15,071 nucleotides of DNA, taken from positions 213,900 to 228,970 of the forward strand of contig MU646339.1 in assembly GCA_026770585.1 (NCBI GenBank), in the 5' to 3' direction. This DNA is from Baffinella frigidus. Lineage: Eukaryota; Cryptophyceae; Cryptomonadales; Baffinellaceae. How positions within the stretch are numbered: position 1 is the first letter of the stretch; each line of letters starts with the position of its first letter. Below the pieces are notes generated by a model, which saw only the letters and a list, made by a program, of their open reading frames with translations, did not search any database and was not told where the DNA came from. The translations under genes were made by a program, and so were the position numbers. This document shows, one piece after another, positions 1-6,526 of the stretch.

Positions 1-4
1 GGGT

Positions 5-36
<32 letters not shown>

Positions 37-126
37 GGATGAGGGTTGAGGGTTGAGGGTTGGGGGATGAGGGTTGAAGGTTGAGGGTTGAGGGATGCGG
101 GATGCGGGATGAGGGTTGGGGGTTGA
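1..126. repeat. TTGAGGG heptamer array
   Basis: Tandem GGGTTGA units run from the first base, with interspersed GGGATGA and GGGATGCG variants towards the right. Read as TTGAGGG, the unit differs from the plant/algal telomere repeat TTTAGGG by one base. The array continues off the left edge, so its true length is unknown. The G-rich strand is the given strand and could form G-quadruplexes. No gene is visible here. Confidence 0.95.
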
Positions 127-508
127 TCGCCGACAACACTCCGAAGGGATTGCAGGTTAGTTTTGGAAGCGTCCAGCCCTGGATGGCTTCCCTCAGATAT
201 GAAGCGGATCAAATCGCCTCTACGCTCTAAAAAAGTCTCGTCGGGGTGGGGTACGAAATCTGACAAGGGGGTGAGCGAGGAGGGGTGTGTGCGCTCTGTG
301 CCAAGTCCGAAGCGGCGACGACAATCCGAAGGGATCGCAGGTCCTTTAGGTCTTTGAAGTCCTTTAGGTCCTGAAGGTCATTAAGGGGTTTTTAACACCC
401 ACCATAGGCGGACACTGGAACTCATCTGCAGAAACGCCATGCTTCTTTTTGGATCACGTGTGCCAAGTTCGAAGCGCCGCCGACAGTCAGACGGGCTTGC
501 AGGTGGGT
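125..508. repeat. Spacer units with CCGAAGGGAT-GCAGG motif
   Basis: This non-coding stretch lies between two heptamer arrays. It holds a recurring block at about 125-156, 313-341 and 471-503, with a fourth copy at 698-728 beyond the next array. Each block has a CGACA-like start, a CCGAAGGGAT core and ends in GCAGG; copies three and four are more divergent. Copies two and three are also preceded by a shared GTGCCAAGT-CGAAGCG segment (about 296 and 459). Spacing is roughly 160-220 bases. A related sequence (CAACACTCCGAA) recurs near 5345 next to other heptamer arrays, so this looks like the spacer of a higher-order repeat. The short open frame at 163-357 matches nothing I recognise and lies in repeat DNA. 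Confidence 0.6.
201..275 (+). repeat. Partial copy of the 13656-13750 foldback element
   Basis: The segment starting GAAGCGGATCAAATCGCC matches 13656-13727 at the other end of the window, including the GGGGTACGAAATC and AAGGGGGTGAG parts. The right-hand inverted arm present at 13729-13750 is missing here, so this copy is truncated or diverged. Just upstream, 165-180 is the exact reverse complement of 13770-13785, so flanking sequence is shared too. Confidence 0.7.
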
Positions 509-700
509 GAGGGTTGGGGGTTCAGGTTTCAGGGTTCAGGGTTCAGGGTTCAGGTTTCAGGGCTGGGGGTTCAGGGTTCAGGGTTCAGGGTTCAGGGTTC
601 AGGGCTGGGAGTTCAGGGTTCAGGGTTCAGGGCTCAGGGCTCAGGGCTCAAGGTTCAGGGTTGGGGATTCAGGGTTGAGGCATGAGGTCTCAGGGTTGAG
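509..700. repeat. TTCAGGG heptamer array
   Basis: About 25 tandem GGGTTCA units occur with GGGCTCA, GGGTTGG and GGTTTCA variants. Read as TTCAGGG, the unit is one substitution from telomeric TTTAGGG. Three units make 21 bases, so every frame stays open and gives seven-residue repeats of the RVQGSGF type; these are not proteins. The same unit recurs at about 9796-9910. Confidence 0.95.
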
Positions 701-793
701 CGTCGGCGACACTCCCAGGGATGGCAGGTGGTTGCCACCAACCCTCCCAAGTGAACCAAGTCAATCCTCGCTTTGCAAGTCACTCACATAAAG

Positions 794-829
794 CCCCCCC
801 CGCAGGCAGCATGGCCGGGGGGGGGGGGG
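794..829. repeat. C8 and G13 homopolymer runs
   Basis: A run of eight C (794-801) is followed fifteen bases later by a run of thirteen G (817-829). The two could pair as a short hairpin. Such runs are also prone to assembly or base-calling length error. Confidence 0.9.
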
Positions 830-835
830 CATTTC

Positions 836-1080
836 TCTCCATCTTCCGAAGGTTGCGTCAACCCACCCCGTCAGGCAACTTAAGACAGATATGTTTATCA
901 ACTTAAGACACATAAGTTGATCAACTTAAGATACATACGTTCATCAACTTAAGACACAGTCGCCGCGCTCCGTCTTCCGAAGGTGCGTAAAGATGGAACC
1001 CGGCTCGACAGGCAACTTAAGACACATGAGTTGACTTGAAACATAGAAGTTGACTTAAGACACATAAGTTTATGCCAAGC
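836..1080. repeat. 23-bp AACTTAAG tandem repeat within a duplicated block
   Basis: Units of exactly 23 bases starting CAACTTAAGA run at 876-898, 899-921 and 922-944, with a partial unit from 945. Each pairs CAACTTAAG with a later AAGTTGAT-like piece, so units are partly palindromic. A second block begins at 1013 and carries the same units in degenerate form to about 1075. Both blocks are preceded by the same lead-in (CTTCCGAAGG, about 843 and 972), so the lead-in plus repeats was duplicated at an offset of about 137 bases. Confidence 0.85.
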
Positions 1081-1234
1081 GCCCCGCCCAGCCAGCGGCT
1101 CAGGCTGAGTCGCTAGAGGTGAGATCCCTCTGGGTGGCGGGAGATTCCCACGGCTGGAAGAGCAACTCCGGGAAATGTTGGCCGCTTTTCGGGTTGCTGG
1201 TTTGGCGGTTCTACACGAGAACGCTAGAGGGGCC

Positions 1235-1314
1235 TATCAAAACTCGACGTGCCTTTAAGAGTGCGAACTTGTGTCCTTAAGTTTAATTTCCTCAAGGCAA
1301 GTTGACTTTTGATA
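1235..1314. mobile_element. Foldback element, imperfect 20-bp arms
   Basis: The 20 bases at 1235-1254 (TATCAAAACTCGACGTGCCT) are the reverse complement of 1295-1314 with three mismatches; 40 bases separate them. The size and shape suit a decayed MITE or foldback element. No target duplication was recognised. Confidence 0.5.
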
Positions 1315-1361
1315 CGTAACTCAGCGAAAATTGGTAAGTCACGAGGTTACTTTACCTTATC

Positions 1362-1387
1362 CTGGTACAAATATTTACAACCCCACA
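1362..1387. repeat. Dispersed repeat shared with 4289-4314
   Basis: These 26 bases, starting CTGGTACAAATATTTACAA, match the reverse complement of 4289-4314 with one mismatch. Both copies lie in otherwise unlike surroundings about 2.9 kb apart. GTACAAAT-like strings also occur at 1433, 1735, 6093 and 6129, often at arms of inverted repeats. Confidence 0.7.
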
Positions 1388-1426
1388 TGTAAATACGATC
1401 ATCCGCCATGTTCGAGTGGTTTGCCC

Positions 1427-1501
1427 ATTTCATTTGTACCAAAATTCTCGAAACGGTGTGTTCTGAAAGGGCGTAACCCCTTTTTCTGGTTCAAATGAAA
1501 T
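1427..1501. mobile_element. Small foldback, 14-bp arms
   Basis: ATTTCATTTGTACC (1427-1440) is the reverse complement of 1488-1501 with one mismatch, enclosing 47 bases. It lies immediately before the perfect hairpin at 1515-1585. No coding content is seen. Confidence 0.45.
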
Positions 1502-1514
1502 CAAGAAATTGTCA

Positions 1515-1585
1515 AATCAGCAAACCGAAAAGTGACCAACTTTTCCGATTCCGGGAAAAGTTGGTCACTTTTCGGTTTGCTGATT
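1515..1585. repeat. Perfect 32-bp-arm hairpin
   Basis: The arms 1515-1546 and 1554-1585 are exact reverse complements around a seven-base loop (GATTCCG). Perfect pairing over 32 bases suggests a recent foldback insertion, or a transcript able to form a long dsRNA stem like a small-RNA precursor. The open frame at 1495-1857 spans it, but its middle is just the two arms read through. Confidence 0.95.
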
Positions 1586-1912
1586 CAAGACATTTTCCCC
1601 GTTCAGCTTTTCCGGGAGGCATTGGCCGCTTCCCACTTGATAAATCGCCGACGTCGCGACTTGATCAGGGTTGTAAATGTCGGCACGGCATCAAAACGTT
1701 TTCAAACCGTTTTGTAAAGCACCTCGAGTGTCCTGGTACAAAGGGAATTTCCAAGTCAGGCAAACTTTCTGCTTACAATCTTGACAGCCGCGGTCGTCAA
1801 ACTTTATCTACCGACACCCCGATTTTAAAAGCAACCCCAGGACTTGTAAAGCCCTAGATAGTTTTGCATTATAAACTTTGTCCCTCCTTGGGTCCAAACA
1901 AGTTATTTCGAA
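1586..1912. other. Unassigned stretch
   Basis: About 330 bases of mixed composition contain no recognisable gene. A CCTGGTACAAAGGG motif at 1731-1744 echoes the GTACAAAT repeats elsewhere. The plus-strand frame ending at 1857 has no motif I recognise here. Confidence 0.6.
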
Positions 1913-2067
1913 AAATCGAGGTCAGGTCAGCAACATTTTCCCATTATTTTGCCTTTTTGTGTCATCTTGCGGGTGGGAGATGCTATTTTGAGAAAAAAAC
2001 CATGCCTAAGATAGCATAAAAGTCTATTTTTGGGAATTTTCCTGATTTCCTGATCTGACCTCGATTT
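1913..2067. mobile_element. 155-bp foldback (MITE-like), 18-bp arms
   Basis: AAATCGAGGTCAGGTCAG (1913-1930) pairs with 2050-2067 with one mismatch. The interior is AT-rich, unlike the GC-rich flanks, as often seen in MITEs. The minus-strand frame over it (1927-2109) has no recognisable domain. Confidence 0.6.
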
Positions 2068-2115
2068 CGCGCGAAGCCCATTTCGACAATACCGCTTAGC
2101 AGGGAGCAAAGATAT

Positions 2116-2139
2116 TTTCCCCCGGGTTCTCGGGGGAAA
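2116..2139. repeat. Short GC hairpin
   Basis: TTTCCCCCG (2116-2124) pairs exactly with CGGGGGAAA (2131-2139) around a six-base loop. No following T-run or gene end supports a terminator role. Confidence 0.7.
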
Positions 2140-2326
2140 TTCCGGTTGGAATCCATAGCAATGGATAAGATTCTAGTACATCTCGTTTAGATGGACTGCA
2201 TCCGTGAAGACCTCGGTGGCTGCCATGTGGCTTGGCACACTGCAGGGTGCCTAGGGCCCTACGGCCTCCAGTAGTCAGCACCGCAGGCTTCACTACCCTG
2301 ATTCCAGTTGGTTGCCCTATGAACGC

Positions 2327-2460
2327 AGCAGGGTGCTACTGTTCCTACTTCGGGTGTGCGCACACGTGAGGCGTCAGGGCAGTTGAGCCTACGGTATATA
2401 CTCAAGTATCCACCATTCCCCCAGGGTGCTGCTGTTTCTTCTGCGGTTGTGCGGACACGT
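2327..2460 (+). repeat. Partial copy of the 185-bp unit, left end
   Basis: The segment from 2327 (AGGGTGCTACTGTTCCTAC and on to GTGCGCACACGT) aligns with 2421-2460 (AGGGTGCTGCTGTTTCTTC to GTGCGGACACGT), which leads into the full unit at 2452. It looks like the tail and head of an older copy. Confidence 0.55.
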
Positions 2461-2636
2461 ACGACTCGTCTGGGACACTCCAAAGGTCCCCCCTTCCCCC
2501 ACCAGGCTGCCCTTGCACTCAGAATAAATGTCGATTGTAGGCGGTGTGCACGGAATTGGTCACGTGTCCGCCCGGAAAGCGGGTGGACACGTGACCAAAC
2601 ATATGAAAACTGTGCTTTTGTTCTTGCTGAGGATGT
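2452..2636 (+). repeat. 185-bp unit, copy A, with CACGTG hairpin
   Basis: The unit starts CGGACACGTACGACTCGTC, carries GGGACACTCCAAAGGTCCCC and ends near GCTGAGGATGT. Inside, 2556-2574 pairs with 2580-2598 to form a 19-bp stem (one G-T pair) whose ends read GGTCACGTGTCC. The next copy begins at 2637, so the unit is tandem here with a 185-base period. Frames on both strands run through it but break differently between copies, arguing against coding. Confidence 0.85.
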
Positions 2637-2694
2637 GCGGACGCGTACGGCTCGTCTGGGACACTCCAAAGGTCCCCCCCATCCCCCACCCCCA
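2637..2694 (+). repeat. 185-bp unit, copy C (truncated)
   Basis: The head of the unit (CGGACGCGTACGGCTCGTC, then GGGACACTCCAAAGGTCCCC) directly follows copy A. It ends in C-rich sequence at about 2694. A GCTCCAAAGGTCCCTCC fragment at 2742-2758 is another degenerate piece. Confidence 0.8.
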
Positions 2695-2825
2695 CCCCCT
2701 CTCCACAAGCCCTCTCAAGTGAACGTATGAAGTGGATGATGAAGCTCCAAAGGTCCCTCCTAGGGCGTCCTGGCTCCCCCCATCTCGCCTCGCACTTAGC
2801 AGCGCCCGAGTTGTATCTTCCCCGT

Positions 2826-3010
2826 CGGACACGTGCGACTTGTCTGGGACACTCCAAAGGTCCCCCCTCCCCACACGAGGCTGTCCTTGCACTCAGAATA
2901 AATGTCAATTGTAGGCGGTGTGTACGGAATTGGTCACGTGTCCGCCCGAAAAGCGGGCGGACACGTGACCAAACTTTTCAAAAGTGTGCGGCTGTTCCTG
3001 CTGAGGATGT
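2826..3010 (+). repeat. 185-bp unit, copy B, with CACGTG hairpin
   Basis: This is the same length as copy A and highly similar. Its hairpin is perfect over 19 bp: 2930-2948 pairs with 2954-2972 around AAAAG. Copy A has one G-T pair in this stem and copy B restores C-G; the loop and the sequence beyond the stem also differ. The unit is immediately followed by a foldback element at 3011. Confidence 0.85.
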
Positions 3011-3180
3011 TCATAGGCCAACGTCCTGAAAACCGGGTAGTTAAGCCCACGGTATTGCCTACGGTAGGCCGTAGGGGGCTAGGGGGGGTCCTATGAAACA
3101 TAAGGTCCTAGGGGCCCTACGGCCTACCGTAGGCAATACCGTAGGCCTAACTAACCGGTTTTCAGGACGTTACCCTATGA
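3011..3180. mobile_element. 170-bp foldback with CCTACGGTAGG core
   Basis: Long inverted arms run from 3011 (TCATAGG) inward to about 3078, and from 3180 (CCTATGA) inward to about 3115. They include a near-perfect block with GGTATTGCCTACGGTAGG on the left and its complement on the right. A few small differences lie near the ends. The element sits at the junction of copy B of the 185-bp unit, as expected of an insertion. It shares its palindromic core with otherwise different elements at 3203, 4099, 10132, 10533, 11018 and 12837. Confidence 0.8.
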
Positions 3181-3202
3181 ACTTTCTGCCGGCTGTGCAG
3201 CA

Positions 3203-3263
3203 GTTACCTTATCCGTAGGAACCTTCCTATGGCCCTACGGGTTTCATACCGTAGGGTCCCAGG
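3203..3263 (-). mobile_element. 61-bp element, inverted copy of 4099-4160
   Basis: From GTTACCTTATCCGTAGGAAC to CCCAGG, this is the reverse complement of 4099-4160 with a handful of differences. It contains a CCTACGGTATG version of the shared core. It directly abuts copy D of the 185-bp unit, whose first bases appear displaced by it. Confidence 0.7.
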
Positions 3264-3308
3264 ACACGTACGGCTCGTCTGGGACACTCTAAAGGTCCCT
3301 CCCTTCCA
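3262..3308 (+). repeat. 185-bp unit, copy D (truncated)
   Basis: GGACACGTACGGCTCGTC followed by GGGACACTCTAAAGGTCCC matches the head of copies A-C. The unit ends at about 3308 where ordinary unique-looking sequence begins. Confidence 0.75.
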
Positions 3309-3641
3309 ATCTAATTTTGGAACAAGACAGATTATGTCCCGCTATCTTAGGCTCCCCACGTGGAAGGTAAGGGTGTATATGCTGTTTTAGGCATACAATG
3401 ATGCTATCTTACGCCTCTTTATGCGGACAGATTCTAATATGTTCCGAGATGACCTTCCAAGCAGGCTCCTGTGCACGTGTCTACTCGAGATGAAATCAAG
3501 GTAGGGTGCAAGGTGTAGGGTCATTGACGCACCACCGTACACATCCCCAGGCTTCAGGGTGTAGGGTTCAGACGCAAACGCGGCAGCCTCTTCACTTTAG
3601 ATCTGAGAAATGAATTTATTAAAAGGATTAAGATGAAACCT
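3309..3641. other. Unassigned stretch
   Basis: This has no supported gene. Scattered GGTGTAGGGT and GGCTTCAGGGTGTAGGGTTC pieces (about 3509-3570) are remnants of TGTAGGG and TTCAGGG heptamers. Confidence 0.55.
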
Positions 3642-3787
3642 GGGCCTGTGGTTTCTGTGAATCACTCTGCGGCTCTGTCCTGCCACGGGGGTTGATCCTG
3701 AGCTAGCCTGTTCACTTCATAGGGCCTGTGGTTTCTGGGAATCGCTCTGCAGGCTCTGACCTGCCACGGGGGGTGACCCTGAACTCT
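3642..3787 (+). repeat. 80-bp direct duplication
   Basis: GGGCCTGTGGTTTCTG begins at both 3642 and 3722, and the copies stay alike through CTGCCACGGGG and GATCCTGA/GACCCTGA. The second copy runs straight into the ACACTGG array. Confidence 0.85.
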
Positions 3788-3915
3788 GAGCACTGAGCAC
3801 TGGACACTGGACACTGGACACTGGACACTGGACACTGGACACTAAACACTGAACACGGAGCACTGGACACTGAACACTGAACACTGAACACTGAACGCTG
3901 AACACTGAACACTGA
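3783..3915. repeat. ACACTGG/ACACTGA heptamer array
   Basis: About 19 tandem heptamers of the form GCACTGA, ACACTGG and ACACTGA occur. On the opposite strand the A variant reads TTCAGTG, one base from TTCAGGG. It passes directly into the CCCGAAA array. Minus-strand frames here give VFSVQCS repeats and are artefacts. Confidence 0.95.
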
Positions 3916-3993
3916 ACCCGAAACCCGAAACCCGAAACCCGAGACCCGAAACTCGAAACCCGAAACCCGAAACCTTAAACCCGAAACCCGAAA
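3916..3993. repeat. CCCGAAA heptamer array
   Basis: About eleven CCCGAAA units occur, with CCCGAGA, CTCGAAA and CCTTAAA variants. The opposite strand reads TTTCGGG, one substitution from TTTAGGG. It is contiguous with the preceding array. Confidence 0.95.
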
Positions 3994-4098
3994 CAGTACG
4001 GCCTGCCGGACAACGCGCCGGAACTGCTCCGCGACCGGGTCTCGCCCTCCCACACAGCGAACTTCGAAGGCATTTTGAATAACCCTTAAGCGATAAGA

Positions 4099-4160
4099 CC
4101 TAGGACCCTACGGTAGGCAATGCGTAGGGGCATAGGGGAGGTTCCTACGGATAAGGTAAC
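4099..4160 (+). mobile_element. 62-bp element, partner of 3203-3263
   Basis: CCTAGGACCCTACGGTAGG through CCTACGGATAAGGTAAC is an inverted copy of 3203-3263. The first part is the same core found in the MITE cluster near 10.2 kb. Confidence 0.7.
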
Positions 4161-4288
4161 CGGAAATGCTCCGCGACCGGGTCTCGCCCTCTTCCGAGCA
4201 TTCGCTCTCGAATCTTCTTCAACACTCGCAAGCCTGATCCTGAGTGCCCAGCACCTCCACTCGAGGCTGGGAAGGGGGGCATTCTAAA

Positions 4289-4314
4289 TGTGGGGTTGTA
4301 AACATTTGTACCAG
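4289..4314. repeat. Dispersed repeat shared with 1362-1387
   Basis: TGTGGGGTTGTAAACATTTG and the next six bases are the reverse complement of 1362-1387 with one mismatch. Confidence 0.7.
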
Positions 4315-4329
4315 TCACGGGCGGGGCTT

Positions 4330-4367
4330 GGTCACGTTACTCCCGTATATACGGGAGTAACGTGACC
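4330..4367. repeat. Perfect 38-bp palindrome
   Basis: The segment from GGTCACGTTACTCCCG to its mirror complement CGGGAGTAACGTGACC is exact, with no spacer at the centre (TATA). The end motif GGTCACGT also ends the hairpins of the 185-bp units and occurs at 4554. Spacer-free perfect palindromes can extrude as cruciforms and are usually unstable. Confidence 0.97.
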
Positions 4368-4475
4368 TACCGGGCTGACGACGCGCCGGAAATGTTCCGC
4401 GGCCGGGTCGCTGCCGCTTCCCTAGCCACGCCATGTCATAAGTGGGGGTTTGATACGCAACGTTTCGCGCTGAAA

Positions 4476-4603
4476 CGGTGGACTACGAACCTTTCATCAA
4501 AAGTCAGCTTGCCGTGAGGCAATTAACTTAAAGGATTTTCTGGTGCGATTTGGTCACGTTGCTCCCTGAATTCCAGCCCCAACGAAATCCTCGTAGTCCA
4601 CCG
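4476..4603. mobile_element. 128-bp foldback, 13-bp arms
   Basis: CGGTGGACTACGA (4476-4488) pairs exactly with TCGTAGTCCACCG (4591-4603). A run of ten G follows shortly after (4615-4624). The arms could be terminal repeats of a MITE, but no target duplication is clear. Confidence 0.5.
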
Positions 4604-4691
4604 TGTGGAGTGGCGGGGGGGGGGTGAGGTCGCTCGTATTGTTTGTATAATTCCGACCGTAAATCCGAACCCCTAGGGGAAAATTTCCTGC

Positions 4692-4815
4692 GAACCCCCC
4701 TGTGTGGTACCCATCTCACACACTATCCACCAACGGCCCATCTCACACACTACCACACAGCGGACTTCGAAGGGATTTTGAATAACCCATAAGCGAAACC
4801 CCCTGTGTGGTACCT
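4692..4815. repeat. CTGTGTGGTACC and CATCTCACACACTA duplicated motifs
   Basis: AACCCCCTGTGTGGTACC occurs at about 4694 and again at about 4797 (one base different). CCATCTCACACACTA occurs at about 4710 and 4738. TACCACACAG at about 4749 is an inverted echo of the first motif. No gene is present. Confidence 0.65.
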
Positions 4816-4860
4816 TATTGACGTCTCCTTTCACCTGGCAGGGAGTTGGCCTAGCGCAAA

Positions 4861-4994
4861 CCCCGAACTCTAAATCCCAACCCCCGAAACTAAACCCAAA
4901 CCTAAGCCTACACCTAAACCCTAAACCTAAACCTAAACCTAAACCTAAACCAAAACAAAAACCTAAACCTAAACCTAAACCCTAAACCCTAAAC
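4861..4994. repeat. CCTAAA / CCCTAAA interstitial telomere-like array
   Basis: Degenerate CCCGAAA/CCCAAA units pass into a run of CCTAAA hexamers and then CCCTAAA heptamers. The opposite strand reads TTTAGG and TTTAGGG. The array is bounded on both sides by the same AGGGAGTTGGCCT string (about 4841 and 4997), which looks like a duplicated spacer. Confidence 0.9.
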
Positions 4995-5033
4995 AGGGAG
5001 TTGGCCTGGCGCTGGTGTGGGGGGGCATGGACA

Positions 5034-5318
5034 TTCTTCACACAGCGCAGGTCGATCCCGACAACCCCTGAACCGAAACCCTAACCCCGAAACCCGACAC
5101 CCTAACCCCGAGACCCGAAACCCGAAACCCGAGACCCGAAACCCGAGACCCGAAACCCGAAACCCGAAACCCGAAACCCGAGACTCGAAACCTGAAACGA
5201 TACACCCCGAGCCCTACACCCTACACCCTACACCCTACACCCTGCACCCTACACCCTACACCCTACACCCTACACCCTACACCCCACACCCTAAACCTTA
5301 AACACTAAACACTTAACC
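5034..5318. repeat. Higher-order repeat: spacer, CCCGAAA, then CCCTACA
   Basis: The spacer ACACAGCGCAGGTCGATC (5041-5056) leads into CCCGAAA units (about 5066-5198), then GAAACGATACA and CGAGCCCTA, then about fourteen CCCTACA units (to about 5290) and decayed CCTAAA units. The opposite-strand units TTTCGGG and TGTAGGG are each one base from TTTAGGG. The plus-strand frame over it gives NPKPETR repeats and is not a protein. Confidence 0.9.
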
Positions 5319-5319
5319 C

Positions 5320-5428
5320 CTTCTCCACACGGCGCAGGTGGATCACAACACTCCGAACCCCGAAACCCGAAACGATACAGAACGAGCCCTAAACCCTACA
5401 CCTCACACCCTGTCCACTGAATTACAAC
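5320..5428. repeat. Second, contracted copy of the higher-order repeat
   Basis: Here the order is the same: TTCTCCACACGGCGCAGG spacer, CCCGAAA units (about 5358-5371), GAAACGATACA and CGAGCCCTA (about 5368-5391), then CCCTAAA and CCCTACA. Conserved order with changed repeat number shows duplication of the whole module followed by array contraction or expansion. Confidence 0.8.
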
Positions 5429-5429
5429 C

Positions 5430-5520
5430 CCTGAACGCCTTCTCCACACGGCGCAGGTGGATCGGTGGACGGCAGGGCGTGACGACGTACCCAGGTCGGG
5501 CCTCCCTATGTCGTGCGTAG
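5430..5520 (+). repeat. CCACACGGCGCAGG to ACGTACCCAGGTCG spacer, copy 1
   Basis: The TCTCCACACGGCGCAGGTGG start and the GACGACGTACCCAGGTCGGG end recur at 5779-5845 with the same order and spacing. The second half alone recurs at about 6030-6052. No protein is supported. Confidence 0.75.
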
Positions 5521-5578
5521 CATACCACACAGTGGGCTTCGCAGGACGGTCCTTTTAGTTTCGTCCTGTAAACATTTC

Positions 5579-5692
5579 ACAGTTTCGTGTGTCGTACAAA
5601 TTGGACGCGTTTTTGTTTTACAGTTTCGAATTGGACACGCTTTTATTGACGTTTTCGTCAATTTGTTCTATTTGTACCGCACACGAAACTGT
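5579..5692. mobile_element. 114-bp foldback, 23-bp arms
   Basis: ACAGTTTCGTGTGTCGTACA and three more bases (5579-5601) pair with 5670-5692 with two mismatches. Inside are a direct repeat (AATTGGACGCGTTTTT / AATTGGACACGCTTTT) and a hairpin ATTGACG-TTTT-CGTCAAT at 5645-5662. The element is AT-richer than its flanks. The frames over it (5513-5743, 5589-5903 plus; 5618-5872 minus) have no recognisable domain. Confidence 0.65.
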
Positions 5693-5778
5693 AAAACTTT
5701 CGCTTATATGGTGTTTCGCTTTGATGGGCTTTGGCTTGGATGAGCATAACACAGCGAAGGTCGAGCCTCTGCGCCGTG

Positions 5779-5845
5779 TCTCCACACGGCGCGGGTGGAT
5801 CACTAGGCCGCGGGGCGAGACGACGTACCCAGGTCGAGCCTCTCT
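5779..5845 (+). repeat. CCACACGGCGCGGG to ACGTACCCAGGTCG spacer, copy 2
   Basis: This is a second copy of the 5430 spacer (TCTCCACACGGCGCGGGTGG, then GACGACGTACCCAGGTCGAG). It is not attached to a heptamer array here. Confidence 0.75.
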
Positions 5846-6086
5846 ACCACTGAGCAGCCACCGGGGCTTCACGGATACAGTCCATCTAGACGATTGGTAC
5901 TAGTTCCTCTTGAAGAGCGCTGCCCACCGAGACAAAAGTCGAGAGTGGAACGTCTCAAAGCAAAAGTGGAACCTCCGTTAACTTAAGGTAACGGTGGAAA
6001 TCGTATCCATTTCCGTCACGCCCTGCGGCCCAGCGACGTACCCAGGTCGCACCTCTGCCTCACTCGGGTTAACGTCTTTTCGAGTC
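5846..6086. other. Mostly unassigned, with a small palindrome
   Basis: An imperfect palindrome CCGTTAACTTAAGGTAACGG lies at about 5974-5993. A third half-copy of the spacer (GCGACGTACCCAGGTCGC) lies at about 6033-6050. No gene is recognised. Confidence 0.5.
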
Positions 6087-6141
6087 CCTTGATTTGTACC
6101 AGAGGTCGTCGGAATCCGACGGCCTTCAGTACAAATCAAGG
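6087..6141. repeat. 55-bp imperfect hairpin
   Basis: CCTTGATTTGTAC (6087-6099) pairs exactly with GTACAAATCAAGG (6129-6141). The interior continues as an imperfect stem towards GTCGG-AAT-CCGAC. It is a compact foldback using the recurrent GTACAAAT motif. Confidence 0.85.
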
Positions 6142-6270
6142 TGATTGAAAAAGGTGATGTGCTCCCACTCTTGAGGGCTGGTGGCAAGAGCTGCGTCTCA
6201 CTCGGGACAACCGACGATTCTCAAGTTGACATGCTGCGTGTGCGGTACAAATCCGTCAACTTTGGAGCGG

Positions 6271-6418
6271 GAAAGAGCCCGGGTTCACATCTGTGAGCCC
6301 GAAAAGACTGAGACGTGCCCGGGTCGCGCCCCACTCCGACGTTGGTTGGTTGATATGGTGGTTCTAGCGCTCTCTCTGTCTATTCGGTCTCACCAATTCG
6401 GCGAGCCCGGGCTCTTTC
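6271..6418. mobile_element. 148-bp foldback, 13-bp arms
   Basis: GAAAGAGCCCGGG (6271-6283) pairs exactly with 6406-6418. A smaller stem GGGTTCACA/TGTGAGCCC lies at 6281-6300. The plus-strand frame across it (6181-6432) has no recognised motif. Confidence 0.45.
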
Positions 6419-6526
6419 CAGAGCTAGAATGAAGACACGCTGCCGCATGCCGCTGTGGGCTCACAGCTAGTAACCACATCAACATTGCCAGGGTCGTGAG
6501 TCGCGTTTTTCGCTGTGTGCAGACTG

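Larger units (their letters stand above)
4009..4422 (+). repeat. GCGCCGGAA-CCGGGTC dispersed units
   Basis: Three units share ACGCGCCGGAA, TGCTCCGCG and CCGGGTCTCGCCCTC-like text at 4013-4050, 4159-4193 and 4383-4415; the last is more diverged. The first is followed by ACACAGCGAACTTCGAAGG and TTTTGAATAACCC, which recurs at 4752-4789 (ACACAGCGGACTTCGAAGG). They are separated by the 4099-4160 element and the 38-bp palindrome. Confidence 0.7.

Noticed and set aside
1-126. True chromosome end
   Set aside because: The array is a TTGAGGG variant, not homogeneous TTTAGGG, and similar arrays occur throughout the window, so it is interstitial or simply cut by the window edge.
1495-1857. 120-codon plus-strand frame
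   Set aside because: Its first third is the perfect hairpin read through both arms, and the rest has no recognisable motif.
2116-2139. Bacterial-type terminator
   Set aside because: The GC hairpin has no following T-run and no gene upstream; the window is eukaryotic in character.
2556-2972. G-box/E-box promoter elements (CACGTG)
   Set aside because: The CACGTG strings are parts of repeat hairpins with no adjacent gene, so a promoter role is unsupported.
2259-3029. Overlapping frames of 100-149 codons on both strands
   Set aside because: They follow the 185-bp unit and its hairpin; frame and stops are not conserved between copies A and B, and opposite-strand frames are equally long.
3783-5318. 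CRISPR array
   Set aside because: The repeats are contiguous heptamers with no regular unique spacers of 30-40 bases, and no cas-like frame is present.
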